Shown: piece after piece, positions 1 to 10,783 of the stretch
How the letters are laid out: each line of letters starts with the position of its first letter
How positions within the stretch are numbered: position 1 is the stretch's first letter
DNA from: Pseudocercospora fijiensis CIRAD86
Taxonomy: Eukaryota; Ascomycota; Dothideomycetes; Mycosphaerellales; Mycosphaerellaceae
DNA: 64,000 nucleotides
NCBI RefSeq assembly: GCF_000340215.1
Contig: NW_006921537.1
Coordinates: 957,011 to 1,021,010, forward strand
Direction of reading: 5' to 3'
Position numbers and translations under genes: made by a program
Notes under the pieces: generated by a model
The model's input: only the letters and a program-made list of their open reading frames with translations
The model's database searches: none
Told to the model about the DNA's origin: nothing

Positions 1-719
1 TGGAGACCTACAACGACCTCGAAATCCGCAAGGCCAAATTCAGAACCACAACCGCAACCACAAACCTCATGACAATCAAGCTCGACGGCCTGTCCCTCCG
101 AGCCGAAGAAATCGGCTTCTGGCTCCGCGCACACAAAGGCTTACTCCGCCTCGCAGATGAAGGAATCGCCAGTTTCGCCCTCGACGAACGCGGCATCGAC
201 ATCCACATCGACGTAGAAATCTGTAAAGACCGTCTCGAACAAATCCTCACCTTGAAAGCCGTACGCGTCCACATCCACAAACTCAACTACCAATTACGAA
301 AATCCAAATTCTCCTGGCTCATGTCCTGGCTCTTCAAACCTCTCCTCCGCCCCATCCTCCGCAAAACCATGGAAAAACAACTCGCCACCGCACTCGCAGA
401 TTTCTTCCACGCCGCGAATCGGGAATTAGTCTACGCTCGTGAACGTCTTCGCGCAACAAGGATCAGCGAACCCAAGGACATTCTCACATTTTTCAAAGCC
501 GTTGCCGCGAGACTGACTCCCGCCGAAGACCCGGATTTGTATACTCGAGTGGGGATCGCGCAGCCTGGGAAAGGTGTTTTCAAGGGAGTTTATGCTCCGG
601 GGAGTGTGGTCAAGGTTTGGAATGAGGAGGCGACGAGGGCTACGGAGAGAATTGAAGAGTTGGAGGAGGCGGGGTGGAGGAATGAGATTTTTGATACGCA
701 TGTGCTGAGTTTGACGTGA
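1..719 (+). CDS. HAM1-like protein, C-terminal fragment (partial at window edge)
   Basis: The reading frame is open from base 3 through the window edge to a TGA at 717-719, so this is the 3' end of a longer gene. About 238 residues are visible. They contain an amphipathic alternating pattern (LSLRAEEIGFWLRAHKG, GIDIHIDVEI) and a basic stretch near KFSWLMSWLFKPLLRPILRK. This resembles the C-terminal domain of fungal HAM1-like/DUF4449 proteins, a family related to lipid-binding BPI/LBP folds. A role in hyphal fusion or membrane lipid binding is known only for some relatives and is inference here. No intron is visible in the fragment. An ATG at 69 is internal, not the start. The tail is Glu-rich (RIEELEEAG). 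The family call is moderate; that the frame is coding is near certain. Confidence 0.65.
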   Translation, partial: ETYNDLEIRKAKFRTTTATTNLMTIKLDGLSLRAEEIGFWLRAHKGLLRLADEGIASFALDERGIDIHIDVEICKDRLEQILTLKAVRVHIHKLNYQLRKSKFSWLMSWLFKPLLRPILRKTMEKQLATALADFFHAANRELVYARERLRATRISEPKDILTFFKAVAARLTPAEDPDLYTRVGIAQPGKGVFKGVYAPGSVVKVWNEEATRATERIEELEEAGWRNEIFDTHVLSLT

Positions 720-1233
720 GGGAAACCAAAGAGCTGCTTCTAATGGGCTAAGATTGATTTTATTATGATATGATATGACGAAGGAAAAGAGAAAAAATTA
801 TGTACAGCACGAGGGAACTTGAACTCGGGATCAGATACTGTAGTGTAAGATTGAGAATGCAATGCTTTTCAAGAATCTCGCCACTTATGCACGCTTTCCT
901 TCTCACCGAGCTGATTGCGCTAAATCTCATAGCATTCGACCTGGTAAAGATAGAAAGACAGCTGAAGAGAGCAGATATAGGAAGCTTTCTTTGTACTGAC
1001 AAGTTCAGAGCACACCACATTAGTGGAATTACTGCTCTGCGAGTATGTGTGGTACTGTACGTATGTGCACTGTTTCTACTATGCATGCATGCACATGCTA
1101 AAAAGCCTCATCATCATGAAAGTCATTGCTGAAGGCAGAATCTTGGTATGCCCTGCAAATCAAAGACGCATCACTCCTGTCAGACGTGATGCAATATATG
1201 CCGAGCGCTCAAACCATTCTTAAAACGCTTCGC
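720..1233. other. Intergenic region between convergent genes
   Basis: These 514 bp lie between the 3' ends of two convergent genes. The first part is AT-rich (TTATTATGATATGATATGA near 758) and could hold the 3' end signals of the upstream gene. I see no supported gene; short frames here lack a coding pattern. Confidence 0.5.
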
Positions 1234-3414
1234 TCAAGCACAAAGCAACTCCTCGGCAAAATCATCCAAATAGATGATCTTGAACCTCCCATCCCAAGCA
1301 TTAACCCAATCGCTCTTCAAATACGTCTTGCTGATATTCTTGCTCCAAGACACGAGCTCGACGCTCCAACCCTTCCTCAAAGCACGCTCGACCATCGCCA
1401 TGAAACCGTCGCTATATTCTGCGAGAGCGGCATCGCCGGTCGCGAGAACGATGGTTGATGGCTCCTCATAGTCGAGGAGGGAATGCGAGATTTTCAGATG
1501 CAAGATCTCATCGACGCCTTGCTCGATCATCTTGGCAGGTGCAAACTGAGGCAAAGACGTCTCCGTGCTGCTGCCTCCGATGTTGCCAAGAACCGAGTAT
1601 CGCGCTGTCGGAGAGGTCTGATGCTGCTGAAGTGCGCGATGAACCGGTGGCGCTTTCGCGCGCTTGCCATAACGCTGTGCATCGAGGTCTTTGAAGTAGA
1701 TCTGTCGTTCTGTAAGTTCACGTGCTTTGTGAACTTTGTCCAGAATATTCATTTCGTAGCCAACATTCTTGGCTGTATCGAATGCTGGTAACCATGGGTT
1801 TGAGCCTGCCAGAACTCGCTTCGCCACGGGACGGCGGCGTTCCATGAGTAGTGCCAGGCTATCAAATGATAGGTTCGCTTGAGGCATGTGTTGAAGTGGG
1901 TGGATATTTCGGGCTTGTTTGAGTGCATCCATGAAGCCAATGAAAATATTACTGGCATCGACAAAGATATGAATTCCCTTGGGATCCTTGTTGTGAGACG
2001 TCATGTTCATGGGCGATATCAGATGCTTCCGGTCCGCAGGAAAGTAATGCATACATCTCATGAGCAGAGCGAGATGGCGATCCTCTTCTGATCGGTTGAT
2101 GAGGGGTACAATCCCAGCTGGTGGCTTGACGTGAGGGCCAGGGATCAGCTTTGGGGTTGGAGGTAATACTCCAATCTGACTGAATAGCGACGCGGTGGGC
2201 TTCGATGGAAGGAGCGCATTGCCTACTTTTGCTGGTTGCACGCCGACGGTCGATGGCACCAGGTTAATATTTTTGACCTTCTTTGGGGTTGTGAAGTTCT
2301 TCGACTTTTGCACAGGTTGCGTGTTGGCCGAAGCTTTCTTTCCTGCCTTGGCCGGTGTGAGCGGCGCACTCTTAGTGCGTGGCAGTCCGGTGTTGGGCGA
2401 TGGTGTAGAAGGTGTCTCGCCTCTCTTAAGGGAGGCCATCGCCAGCTGTACAGCATTGACAGCCTGGGCGGTGATATCTTCATCGTCCGTATTTGGCGGT
2501 GTGATCTGGCTCTTCTTGTCTGCTTTCTGCGTGGAACCTGGTGCTGCGGGTGGCTGCGCATCACTCAATGAGGAGACATTTCGCGAGCCCGAAGGATCGT
2601 GTATCGTGTATTCAGTCGATTCATATTGCCGTGGAGTGCCAAGCGCACCTTGGATTGGTGCGGTCTTCTTGAATGTCTCTTTGAACTTGTGCTCCAACGG
2701 GTGGACGGGATTGGCAGCATCCAATTTCCTCTTCTCGTTCGCAGCTTTAATATCAGCGGCGTACTGCTGAGGTAACGCTCTTGTCGCATTCTGCCAGGCT
2801 GCGATAGGGTTGGCTGCTTTCACAGTGTGCGGCTTTGGTGACGGCGCTGGCTCCTCATCATCTTCGGGGCCGACCCGGTCAGCTTGTTGCTTGGCCTGCT
2901 CAATTTTCTCTTTCTCCTTCTCTTTACGTGCTTTCCTATTCGCCTTCTTTCTCTGAGTCTTAGTCAGAGGCTTGTCCTGTGCATTGTCCGTGCTCTGTCC
3001 GCCTTCCGTAGTCTCTGACACTGAATGCTGACGCTTCGGGAGAGTGCCATTGCTGACAATGTAAGCAGGATCATCAGATGATCCGTCGTTCGCGTTGCTT
3101 GTAGCAGTAATGTGCGTATCGTCAGACTGCGGCGTCTGCAGAGATGGCGGGGTCGTGCCTGTAAATCGCCACACTTTGCTGAAGTCACCTAATGTGACAC
3201 TTCCGTTAGCTAGGACATCTTGGTCAGGGATCTCTGTGTGTTCCAGGCGGGACGCAGAGTTGGCAGCTCTGGTCTTGGCGTCAATGGCAGGCTGCAGTGG
3301 CTTTAGCAATGGCTCGTCGGCGGTTGTCGAAGGCGTCGAGGCGGCAAGTGAGTTGTTGTGAAAATCCAAGATGTGTGAGAAATCCCACGGTCCGCTGGCT
3401 GATGACGCGGGCAT
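1234..3414 (-). CDS. NYN-domain (PIN-like) protein with long disordered N-terminus
   Basis: A single-exon frame of 726 codons reads on the minus strand from ATG at 3414. Residues 1 to about 450 are low-complexity: Ser/Thr/Pro-rich, with a Lys/Arg/Glu helix near residues 150-185 (KKANRKARKEKEKEK). The C-terminal 250 residues hold a compact domain that opens with GIHIFVDASNIFIGF, the first acidic strand of NYN/PIN-like nucleases. It continues with VLATGDAALAEYSDGF and WSVELVSWSKNIS, as in fungal NYN proteins. NYN domains are known single-strand RNA nucleases, with conserved Asp residues binding metal; Asp is present at both expected strands. The RNA target is unknown. The gene is divergent from the mitochondrial carrier gene, with 472 bp between starts. 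A start further upstream is unlikely because the sequence before 3414 loses coding character. Confidence 0.8.
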   Translation of the reverse strand: MPASSASGPWDFSHILDFHNNSLAASTPSTTADEPLLKPLQPAIDAKTRAANSASRLEHTEIPDQDVLANGSVTLGDFSKVWRFTGTTPPSLQTPQSDDTHITATSNANDGSSDDPAYIVSNGTLPKRQHSVSETTEGGQSTDNAQDKPLTKTQRKKANRKARKEKEKEKIEQAKQQADRVGPEDDEEPAPSPKPHTVKAANPIAAWQNATRALPQQYAADIKAANEKRKLDAANPVHPLEHKFKETFKKTAPIQGALGTPRQYESTEYTIHDPSGSRNVSSLSDAQPPAAPGSTQKADKKSQITPPNTDDEDITAQAVNAVQLAMASLKRGETPSTPSPNTGLPRTKSAPLTPAKAGKKASANTQPVQKSKNFTTPKKVKNINLVPSTVGVQPAKVGNALLPSKPTASLFSQIGVLPPTPKLIPGPHVKPPAGIVPLINRSEEDRHLALLMRCMHYFPADRKHLISPMNMTSHNKDPKGIHIFVDASNIFIGFMDALKQARNIHPLQHMPQANLSFDSLALLMERRRPVAKRVLAGSNPWLPAFDTAKNVGYEMNILDKVHKARELTERQIYFKDLDAQRYGKRAKAPPVHRALQQHQTSPTARYSVLGNIGGSSTETSLPQFAPAKMIEQGVDEILHLKISHSLLDYEEPSTIVLATGDAALAEYSDGFMAMVERALRKGWSVELVSWSKNISKTYLKSDWVNAWDGRFKIIYLDDFAEELLCA

Positions 3415-3886
3415 GTAACTGCAAAAATGATCGTGCTATAGCGCAGCACGCTTGCGTTCCAAGATGAGAGCGACTGCAGGCCTCGGGGTGTGTGAAGTGG
3501 TGGCGGTGTCGGGGGAGTGAGGGTGCGCGAGGCGAAGGCTCATGCATCAAAGATAATCAAGCGAAAACGACTGTGACAGCGAAGGATAGCTAGAGAGCAT
3601 CGGCCCTGCGCTCATGTCGTGCTCGCGCAGTGGCGAAGTGTGGTGTTGTCAGTGGTTGTGAGGGTCGAGTTTCAGTCGAAGTCTCGGCCATTGATGGAGT
3701 CATCGGGCCGTGCAATCCACTCAGGGTCCAAGCTTCCTGTACAGTAGACATTCACCGACCGTTCCACATCCTTCTCCAGAATAGGAAGTCACCACTTTCA
3801 CAAGATACGAATCGTCAGTGGTAGAAGCATGATCTTGGCCTGCATGGAGACGTCTGCTGTGCTTTTACCCCCGACCTCTCCCCGCT
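3415..3886. promoter_or_regulatory. Divergent promoter region (NYN gene / mitochondrial carrier)
   Basis: This 472-bp region separates the ATG of the NYN gene (minus) from the ATG of the carrier gene (plus), so it must hold both promoters. I see no clear TATA box or other named operator. Confidence 0.5.
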
Positions 3887-5173
3887 ATGTCCGCTGATTT
3901 CTGGGCCGGCTATATCTCTGGAGCCATTGGAATTCTTGTAGGTCCAAGTTTCCTCGATGTACATTGCTTCGTAAATGTGGTCCTGCCTTTACACAATAAG
4001 CCACTTTCGAAGCACCTCCTATCAAAGTACATCTTGAAGCCTTGCTAAAAGTCTTGGTTCCACCAGGTCGGCAACCCCCTCGACATAATCAAAACCAAAC
4101 TCCAAGCCGGCTCTGCAAAGAAAACCCCAGAAATCCACATAACCCCATCACCACAATCCCAAACCTCTCCCCAACACTGGACCGCCTTTGCTCGGGGCGC
4201 AGCAGCTCCAATTCTTGGCTACGGAGCTCTGAATGGTACTCCCTCCCCATCTTCCCTTCCCGACCCTCAAACACCCTAGAACTAATCAATCAATCCCCAG
4301 CAATCCTCTTCGTAACCTACAACCGCTCCCTCTCCCTCCTCCAAACCGGCTCCCTCTCCACCCTACCTCAAGATCTACCCTCCCATCCCCCCGCTTGGAA
4401 AATCTGGACCGCAGGAGCCTTGGGAGGATTGGCAACTTTCGTAATCTCAGCACCCACAGAATTAGTGAAATGCAGAGCTCAAATTTCAAATCCTCCGAAA
4501 TCATCTTGGTGAGTAGAAGAACCAAAAGAAAAAAAAAAGAAAAATCCCCCGTCCCTACTTACCTCTTCGCTAACCTACATATCCAGGCAAATAACCCAAT
4601 CCCTCTTCAAAACCTCCGGCGTGCGTACCGCGGTTATCCCTCCTCTTTCTTCCCATCCCTTCTAATCTCCCCTCACAGCTCCGCGCCCTCTACGCAGGCG
4701 GCACAATCACCGCCCTCCGCGATTCCCTCGGCTACGGCTTCTACTTCTGGTCCTACGAACTCACCAAACGCAATTGGACCTCTCCACACGACACAGAAAC
4801 CACTCAAGCCTTCAAAATCCTAATGTCCGGAGGTTTAGCCGGAGTGGTGACATGGGCGAGTATTTTTCCTTTGGATGTTGTGAAGACGAGGGTTCAGACG
4901 TGGGATTTACTATCAGGACCAGGAGCAGAAGGGCAGGGGTTACCAGGTACATGTAGCAGTAAAGATGGATTGGGGAAACGACCGAGTACGTTAGAAATTG
5001 CTCGCGCAGCGTATCGAAGCGAAGGAGTACCAGTGTTCTTTCGAGGGTTGGGGATATGTAGTGCCAGAGCGTTTATTGTGAATGCTGTGCAATGGGCGGT
5101 TTATGAATGGATGATGAAAGTTTTGACGTCACAGGAAGGAACGGGGGAAGGCCAAAATGATAGAGTTAGATGA
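3887..5173 (+). CDS. Mitochondrial carrier family (SLC25) protein, five exons
   Basis: Spliced by hand as 3887-3937, 4067-4235, 4301-4508, 4587-4620 and 4679-5173, giving 318 residues, the usual carrier length. All four introns are GT-AG (GTAGGT, GTACTC, GTGAGT and GTGCGT donors). Three signature repeats are visible: GNPLDIIKTKLQ in exon 2, SAPTELVKCRAQ in exon 3 and FPLDVVKTRVQ in exon 5. Each is followed by a hydrophobic helix pair, as expected for an inner-membrane antiporter with six helices. The second-repeat P-T-E-L-V-K form resembles the carnitine/ornithine/SLC25A45-48 branch, but the substrate cannot be fixed by eye. The first exon codes only 17 residues (start MSADFWAGYISGAIGIL). The 34-bp fourth exon is tiny, but its phase is correct on both sides. 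Reading through any intron hits stops. Confidence 0.88.
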
Positions 5174-5721
5174 TGCACGAATTTGAAAAAGAGAAGAGGA
5201 GAAGATGTTTTCGGACTGACTTCATTGTATTTCTTCATGCTTGAGTACCGCATCTCCAAAGTAGTTAAGTCGATCCCGTCGACCAAACCCACCTGGAAAG
5301 TATGTACATACAATGACATAAGTAGTCCAGTGCTGAAAAAGCAAATTGCATTCCTCGCCCATTTCCCATAGTAGTAGTAGTGGTAAAAGTAAGTACTTTC
5401 TGTGCTCGGTGCATCGCATCTGTGCCTGGAAGTCATTCCTCCGAGCTATGATACAGTGTTCCCAAGTCTTTTGCAGAAGACGCTTTTGTAGAGAGGACAA
5501 GACCGGTCCTCATTATGCATTGTGGTGGGTCGAAGGCAGTCGTAGTAGTATCGCAGGATGTTACAAGCCGTCCGGTGTGGTCGCAAGAAAGCCAAAAGAA
5601 GCAATCGAGTCGTATTCAGCAACTGCTATGTAAGCATTGCGTTCGTCGTCGTAGTATGTAGTATGAGTCGCATTCTGTGTTGATTGGTGTCTCGGTCAAG
5701 CTGCTAGATGCTGACGACTTT
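5174..5721. other. Intergenic region between convergent genes
   Basis: These 548 bp sit between the 3' ends of the carrier and the RRM gene. A TAGTAGTAGTAGTGG run lies near 5370. No gene is supported; both 3' UTRs must lie here. Confidence 0.5.
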
Positions 5722-7503
5722 TTACATCATCTGCTCCTGCATGCTGCCGGATGGCTCAGCGTCCATGGCATTGCTGTCGTTTGGATACTTGGCGAAGTCG
5801 AGACCGAGAGGACGTCCACCGTACGAGTAGCCCTGGAACTTCTCAATGGCAGTGCCGGCGTGCTCCTCAGCAGCAAACTGAACAACACCAGATCCACGAG
5901 AGCGACCGTTTGGCTCGTATTGAATCTCAGCGCGCACCACTTCACCAATCGTGCTGAAGAGTTCGTTGAGGTCGTCGTTGCTGGTGCTCCATGGCAGCTG
6001 TTTCATGTCAGTTCTGGCATCATCTTGAGGGTTGGTGTTGTACTCACATTCTTGACGTGGATGGTGGCACTCTGCTCGCCACCAGAGGAGACGCCGTCAG
6101 TGAAGGCATTTGGTGGAACAGAAGCAGCAGCTTGACCACCGCCGAAGTTGCCACCGCCGTATCCTCCACCTCCACCGTAGCCACCGTCGCCTCCTCCCTG
6201 GTAACCTCCGCGGCCGCCTCCATAACCTCCACGGCCGTATCCGCCGCCGAAGCCTCCACGACCACCGAATCCTCCTCCATAGCCGCCACCACCGTAGCCG
6301 CCGCCGCCGAATCCACCACGGCCTCCGAAGCCACCGCGGCCACCGAAGCCTCCACGGCCGCCAAAGCCTGGTCCACTGCCAGCGTAGCGGTCTTCGCGAA
6401 CCTCAAGGACACGGCCCTGCCAGTCGTAGCCGTGGAAAGTCTGGATGGCGTTCTGTGCATCGTCTGGGGTCTCGAATGCGACAATGCCGGAGCCCTTTGG
6501 GCTACCATCTGGTGCCATGTGGACGTCTGCGCGGATGACATTGCCTGCTTGGCGGAAGAGGTCCTTGAGATCCTGCCAGCCGACCTGGAATGGGAGCTAT
6601 TGATGTGTCAGTAGAGTGCTGTGGTGGGAATTGCGAGCGACTTACGTTGGAGACGAAAATCTGGCGAGCACCGCCCATGTTTCCGCCCATTCCTCCGCCC
6701 GTGCCACCGCCCATGCCGCCTTGGCCGCCCTGGAAGCCACCGCGGCCGCCATAGCCTCCACCCATGCCACCACGTTGTGGCTGGGAGAAGCGTGGTTCGG
6801 TCTCACGGTCCTCGCGCACATAGACGAGGCGCCCCATAAGCGGCGTGTTGCTGAGAGTGTTGATCGCAGTCTGAGCCTGATCACGTGTGGCGTATTCGAC
6901 AATTCTGCAAATTTGGTCAGCAAACACCTTTTCTCTGAAGGATTCTTTTCGAGCTTACCCGCAGCCTTTGCTCATGCCGTTGGGGAGTAGGAGAACGTCG
7001 GCGAAAAGGACATCCAGCGTGCCGTCTTTGCGCATGTGGTCCTTCAGATGGTGCCACTTGACGTCGTATGAGAGGTTGCCGACGTAGACACGGCGGTCTT
7101 GTTGCGACGACTCGTTGACCTGCTTCATCATATCGCCTTTGGGTGCGCGGTCTTCGTAGTTGCGTGATGGTGGTGCGCGCGCTGAGCCGCGGTCACGCGA
7201 GTCGTAGTTGTTACCGTTTGATGGTGGTGGCGAACGGTTACGCCTGTCGCTGCGTCTGTGGTCGCGGTCTTGGGGAGATTGAGAACGCTCGTCGTAGTGG
7301 TGAGAGCGTCTATCGCGGCGAGGAGATCGCGAGCGCGAGCGGCGGTCCTGTAATAAAGGCATGTCAGTTCAGTCACACGCAATCACATGCAAATATTGCC
7401 TCCAGCGTACGGGTTCGCCATCCTTGATGGCCTTGGCCTTGGCGGCCGCTTCCTTTGCGAGCAGCGCCCGGGCGTGCTCCAAATAGCCACCGATGCCGTC
7501 CAT
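5722..7503 (-). CDS. Gbp2/Hrb1-like RNA-binding protein (three RRMs, RS and Gly-rich linkers)
   Basis: Minus-strand gene with five exons: 7411-7503, 6959-7347, 6646-6904, 6048-6596 and 5722-5997, coding about 521 residues. Order: short start ([19 protein letters not shown]); an Arg/Ser/Asp-rich region ([16 protein letters not shown]); RRM1 with RNP2 [11 protein letters not shown], split by an intron after NGMSKGCG; a Gly/Met/Gln linker; RRM2 (QIFVSN, GSGIVAF); a long [14 protein letters not shown] region; and RRM3 (ATIHVKN, GSGVVQF) at the C-terminus. This matches yeast Gbp2/Hrb1, SR-like shuttling proteins that load on poly(A) RNA for export. All introns have GT-AG ends and matching phase. 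The start is uncertain: the same frame stays open to an ATG at 7671, which would add 56 residues of weaker quality. The Gly-rich part is repetitive at DNA level (6110-6370) and creates spurious plus-strand frames. Confidence 0.88.
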
Positions 7504-7779
7504 GGTGCTATGTTGTGGAGTCGAAGCAGTGAGAGGAAGAATTTCCGGTGAGTTGTGGCCATCCGGGTGAACTTCGGGCCAAGCTATCCGACGTACCATC
7601 ATTTCGTCCTCCTCGTCCTTCTCCCAGCGCCGCTGGTGAGCTTCTGGCAGGGGTTGTCGCCGCCCTGCCATGGTTGCAGTTGTCTTGTCGAAGCAGGACT
7701 ATATGAGGATGGAGTTTCAGTGAGTATATCAGGCCGGGTGAGCCTCGGCTGATCCATCCAGCAAAACAAAGCCGGGAGC

Positions 7780-8800
7780 GTGGAGAAGTCCTTGTACGCA
7801 GAAGCGTCCTGCAACGGCCAGGAGTACCATTGACGCATTCACCTCTTCACATGCCTTCACATGCATGGCCTTCCGACTCCTCACCACTGCCAGGGCAAGC
7901 AGTCGCCGACTCCTCGCAGCGCTCGTCTACTGATGGAGAGGAGCTCAGTATCAGTCGTAGTGCACAGAAGAGTCCCGCAAAGGCCACGAGTGCCATCGAC
8001 AAGTTCACCTCTCTGCAGGGCCTTCCGACTATGAACCACCGGCAGGGCAAGGATAAGCCTCATCGCAGCACTCGTTTATCCGTGGACAGAGGAACTTAGC
8101 AGCGTTGACGCATTCACCTCGTTACACGGCCTTCCGATGACAAGCCACTACCGGGAGAAGGATTTGCGCTCTGGCAGCGCTTGTTCGCCCGAGAAGAGAA
8201 GAGCTGAAAAGCGTTGACGCATCCAGATCGTTGTGCGGCATTCCCACGATAAGCTTGCAGTATGGCGAGGATTCGCCTGTGGAGAGACGAGCTGAGCACC
8301 ATGCTGAAAGCAAGCCGAAAAATCGCTGGACGGCCTTCCAACTACAAGCCACTATAAGGGAAGGAGCTCGCATCCTCGCAGCGCTCAATAACGCGCGGAG
8401 AGAAGAGCTGGAAATCGTGCTGCAAAGCAAGCTGGGCGCTCTGGGAGATCTCTGAGCTTAGCTTTCCATATCTCGAGAGGTCTGAAGAGGAAGCAGATTT
8501 CGAAGAGCCGCCATTGTCTTCCAGTGTGAAGGAAGAGCTTGGCATACTCCTTGCTCGACCACTCCAGATGCAGTTGGGATCAACGATAGCGGCCAGCATT
8601 ACACCACCGCAAAAGTTCATGTAACAGCCAAGAGAGCGAATGACGCAGTCACAGTCATTGACAAACTTCTGTGCAGGAACCATTGCTTTGGCAAGTTCTC
8701 GCTTGCTCGCAGCTCCTGTTTGCTCGTAGAGAGAAGAACCAGCCTGACGTTATGAGATGAGGAGAAAGCTTGAAGAGCTCTCAAGGGTTTCAGAGGCGAT
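7780..8800 (+). repeat. Degenerate tandem repeat, unit about 100-130 bp
   Basis: At least five diverged copies follow one another. Recurring blocks are GCATTCACCTC or ACAAGTTCACCTC (near 7836, 7999, 8109); GGCCTTCCGAC (7869, 8021, 8130, and GGCCTTCCAAC near 8332); CCACTACCGGGAGAAGGAT and variants (CCACTATAAGGGAAGGA); CGCAGCGCT (7915, 8378); and AGAGAAGAGCTG (8201, 8401). Weaker copies extend to about 8,760 (ATTGACAAACTTCTGTGCAG near 8657). Several copies keep short open stretches, such as FTSLQGLP, but no long frame spans them. It may be a decayed coding repeat or a minisatellite. It is not AT-rich and shows no RIP. Confidence 0.6.
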
Positions 8801-9323
8801 CCGACACCATAGCGTGAGGAGAGGCAGTTGCTCTCCTGCTCAGTCGACCACTCCGTTCGCTGCGGATTCAATGATGATGCCAACGTTGTCACTCGGCGGC
8901 AGAGCGATGAGGGGCAGCGAGATGACCCAGGCAGACGGATAGGCCTACCATTTCCTCCACGAGCGAATCGCTTGACGCTCGGGCATGCGCCGATCACAAG
9001 AATTTGCAGCCCCAGCGGTCGTGAAGAGCAGAACGCTAGCTGGCGTGAAGAGGGTGTAGCATGGCCATGCACGAAACCTCTCGGAGCTCGCATAGCAACG
9101 GCCCTCCGATTCCGTCGAGACCAGAAGGTCTCTGGGCTGTACCACGAACCCGCTCGCATGGCCATTGATCGCTGCAGATGAAGCAGCAGCCGATCAAATT
9201 TGTCAAAGCAAAGTGAGTGTTGAATAACTTGCCCGAGGTAAGCCGACAGGAGTCAAATTGTCCTGTGCATCGGCTAGAGCAAAGAGTGTCACCTGTCCTG
9301 TCGACAAGTCTGCGGTACCTTAG

Positions 9324-9941
9324 ACTTTTGTGTTTCCGCCGCGGTTCCATTCCTTAGGAAAGGCTTTGAGCATGAAGATTCGCAACGACATCTGCATGAC
9401 CTTCGAACGAATACGCCCCGAGGAGGAAGGGCTGCCAATAACTGCGATGAAGAGATTTGGTTCCAGAGACAACTGGCAAGGAGATATCCAGGTCTTGGCC
9501 AAGGAACTGCATAACTCTTTCGCGTGCTTCAAGTTTCTGATGAGCCCATTGAATGCCGACTGAGAGTGCTCACGTCTCGATGTGGTGCTCAGGACAGAGA
9601 CTCTTGTACGCAACCGAGCTCAGTTCATACTTGCGGGATGGTGCCTCCGAGCGATGGGAGACGGGAGGGTCGCAGAAATCTACATTGTGAAGCGGCTCGT
9701 CGTGAGATTCCTTTCGGGGTGATTGCGAGTCCAGGTGAATAGGAGTGCTTGCTTGAGTCGAGAAGGAAAGCTGCTCTGGGAGCTGAGTCCGAAAGAGGAC
9801 CCAATGACTGAACCCAAGGAAGTTGGAGAAGTCATGCTGAGTCCAACGCCGGTAGACTGGATTGGGAACATATTCCAGCCGCTACGAGAGGTATACTGGT
9901 CGGGGCATCTATGTCTCCGGTTTCTGGGCTACGACGCGTGA
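9324..9941 (+). pseudogene. Unrecognised coding frame broken by two in-frame TGA codons
   Basis: One plus-strand frame stays coding-like for about 205 codons, from a possible splice acceptor (CCTTAG ending at 9323) to TGA at 9939-9941. It is interrupted only by TGA at 9561-9563 and 9720-9722. The peptide is well mixed, for example MKIRNDICMTFERIRPEEEG near 9372, RNRAQFILAGWCLRAMGDG after the first stop, and EVGEVMLSPTPVDWIGNIFQ after the second. Both stops could come from CGA by a single C-to-T change. A short intron cannot be excluded at either stop, but no clean donor/acceptor pair is seen. No known domain is recognised. A recently inactivated gene is the simplest reading. Confidence 0.45.
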
Positions 9942-10783
9942 CGCGTCTTTAGAGCATCAGGCTTGATGAAGTCCGCTGGTAAAGTGGAGCACGGTCACCA
10001 TGAGGATAGGTGGTGCTTGCTGTGCCGACACCGTGACCACTGAACAGGGAGGCGGGAGTGCGGCCTTTCCTGGTGTGCCGCTGCTGATCCAAGTGGACCT
10101 AAGAATGGAGTCATTGCGAAAGCAAGAAACATTGCCAGGCCGCCACTCGGTACAGTAAGAGTATGTAGGTCGCCATGACCGAGATTCCAGAAGGCGGCCG
10201 AGCTCCTTGGCTGACATGTCCAACTCGCAAGGAATAGTGGCGATGTGGAAGAGTTTCGTGCTGAACCTTGGATCCTCGGAATACCATTCGGGCCGCGAAT
10301 GATAATGTAGGCATCGGAGCGAGTGCAGTTTGCTCCCACGGCTTGAGACATTGGTGGCGCTGTACGAGCTCTGTGCTCCGTGGTGTCGAAAACTCCAATT
10401 CGGACGTTGTCGTGGCTGGTACCACTCACGGATCTGATGCTGCCGGTAGTGGAATTGATGGCCGATAATTGGTGCTCTAGACAGGACAAGAACACCGTAT
10501 GCCATCTTTCGACAGCTCTGGCGAACGTCCGGTGGGGTTCAAGAGTCGCAAGGTACTTCAGACGATTGTCATAATGCCTCCGCTGACAAGCCTCACAGAG
10601 ACGAGAAGAACATTAATATGGGCTCAGCATATGCTCAACGCGCAAGTCAGGCAATAGTGCCGAGATGCTGAGTTTATGCAAAGATGCGCAGAAGACTGGT
10701 GTCAAATGTGTCTTCAAAGAAGACAAGGTATGAGAGGAGCTTGTGGACTCCTTGGGCTATATTCTTTTGATGGCAGCTTGCTG
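9942..10783. other. Region without a supported gene
   Basis: Overlapping minus-strand frames at 9957-10505 and 9995-10495 are both open, as expected by chance in GC-rich DNA, and neither shows a recognisable domain. I see no convincing intron signals that would link them. A gene remnant is possible. Confidence 0.3.

Noticed and set aside
2195..2770. 191-codon plus-strand frame
   Set aside because: Antisense shadow within the disordered part of the NYN-domain gene.
6110..6614. Plus-strand Ser/Thr/Ala- and His/Arg-rich frames
   Set aside because: Complements of the Gly-rich repeats of the three-RRM protein; no independent evidence.
7669..7671. Upstream start of the Gbp2-like protein
   Set aside because: The frame is open to this ATG, but the added residues look unlike the family and a good ATG at 7503 begins the conserved helix; kept only as an alternative.
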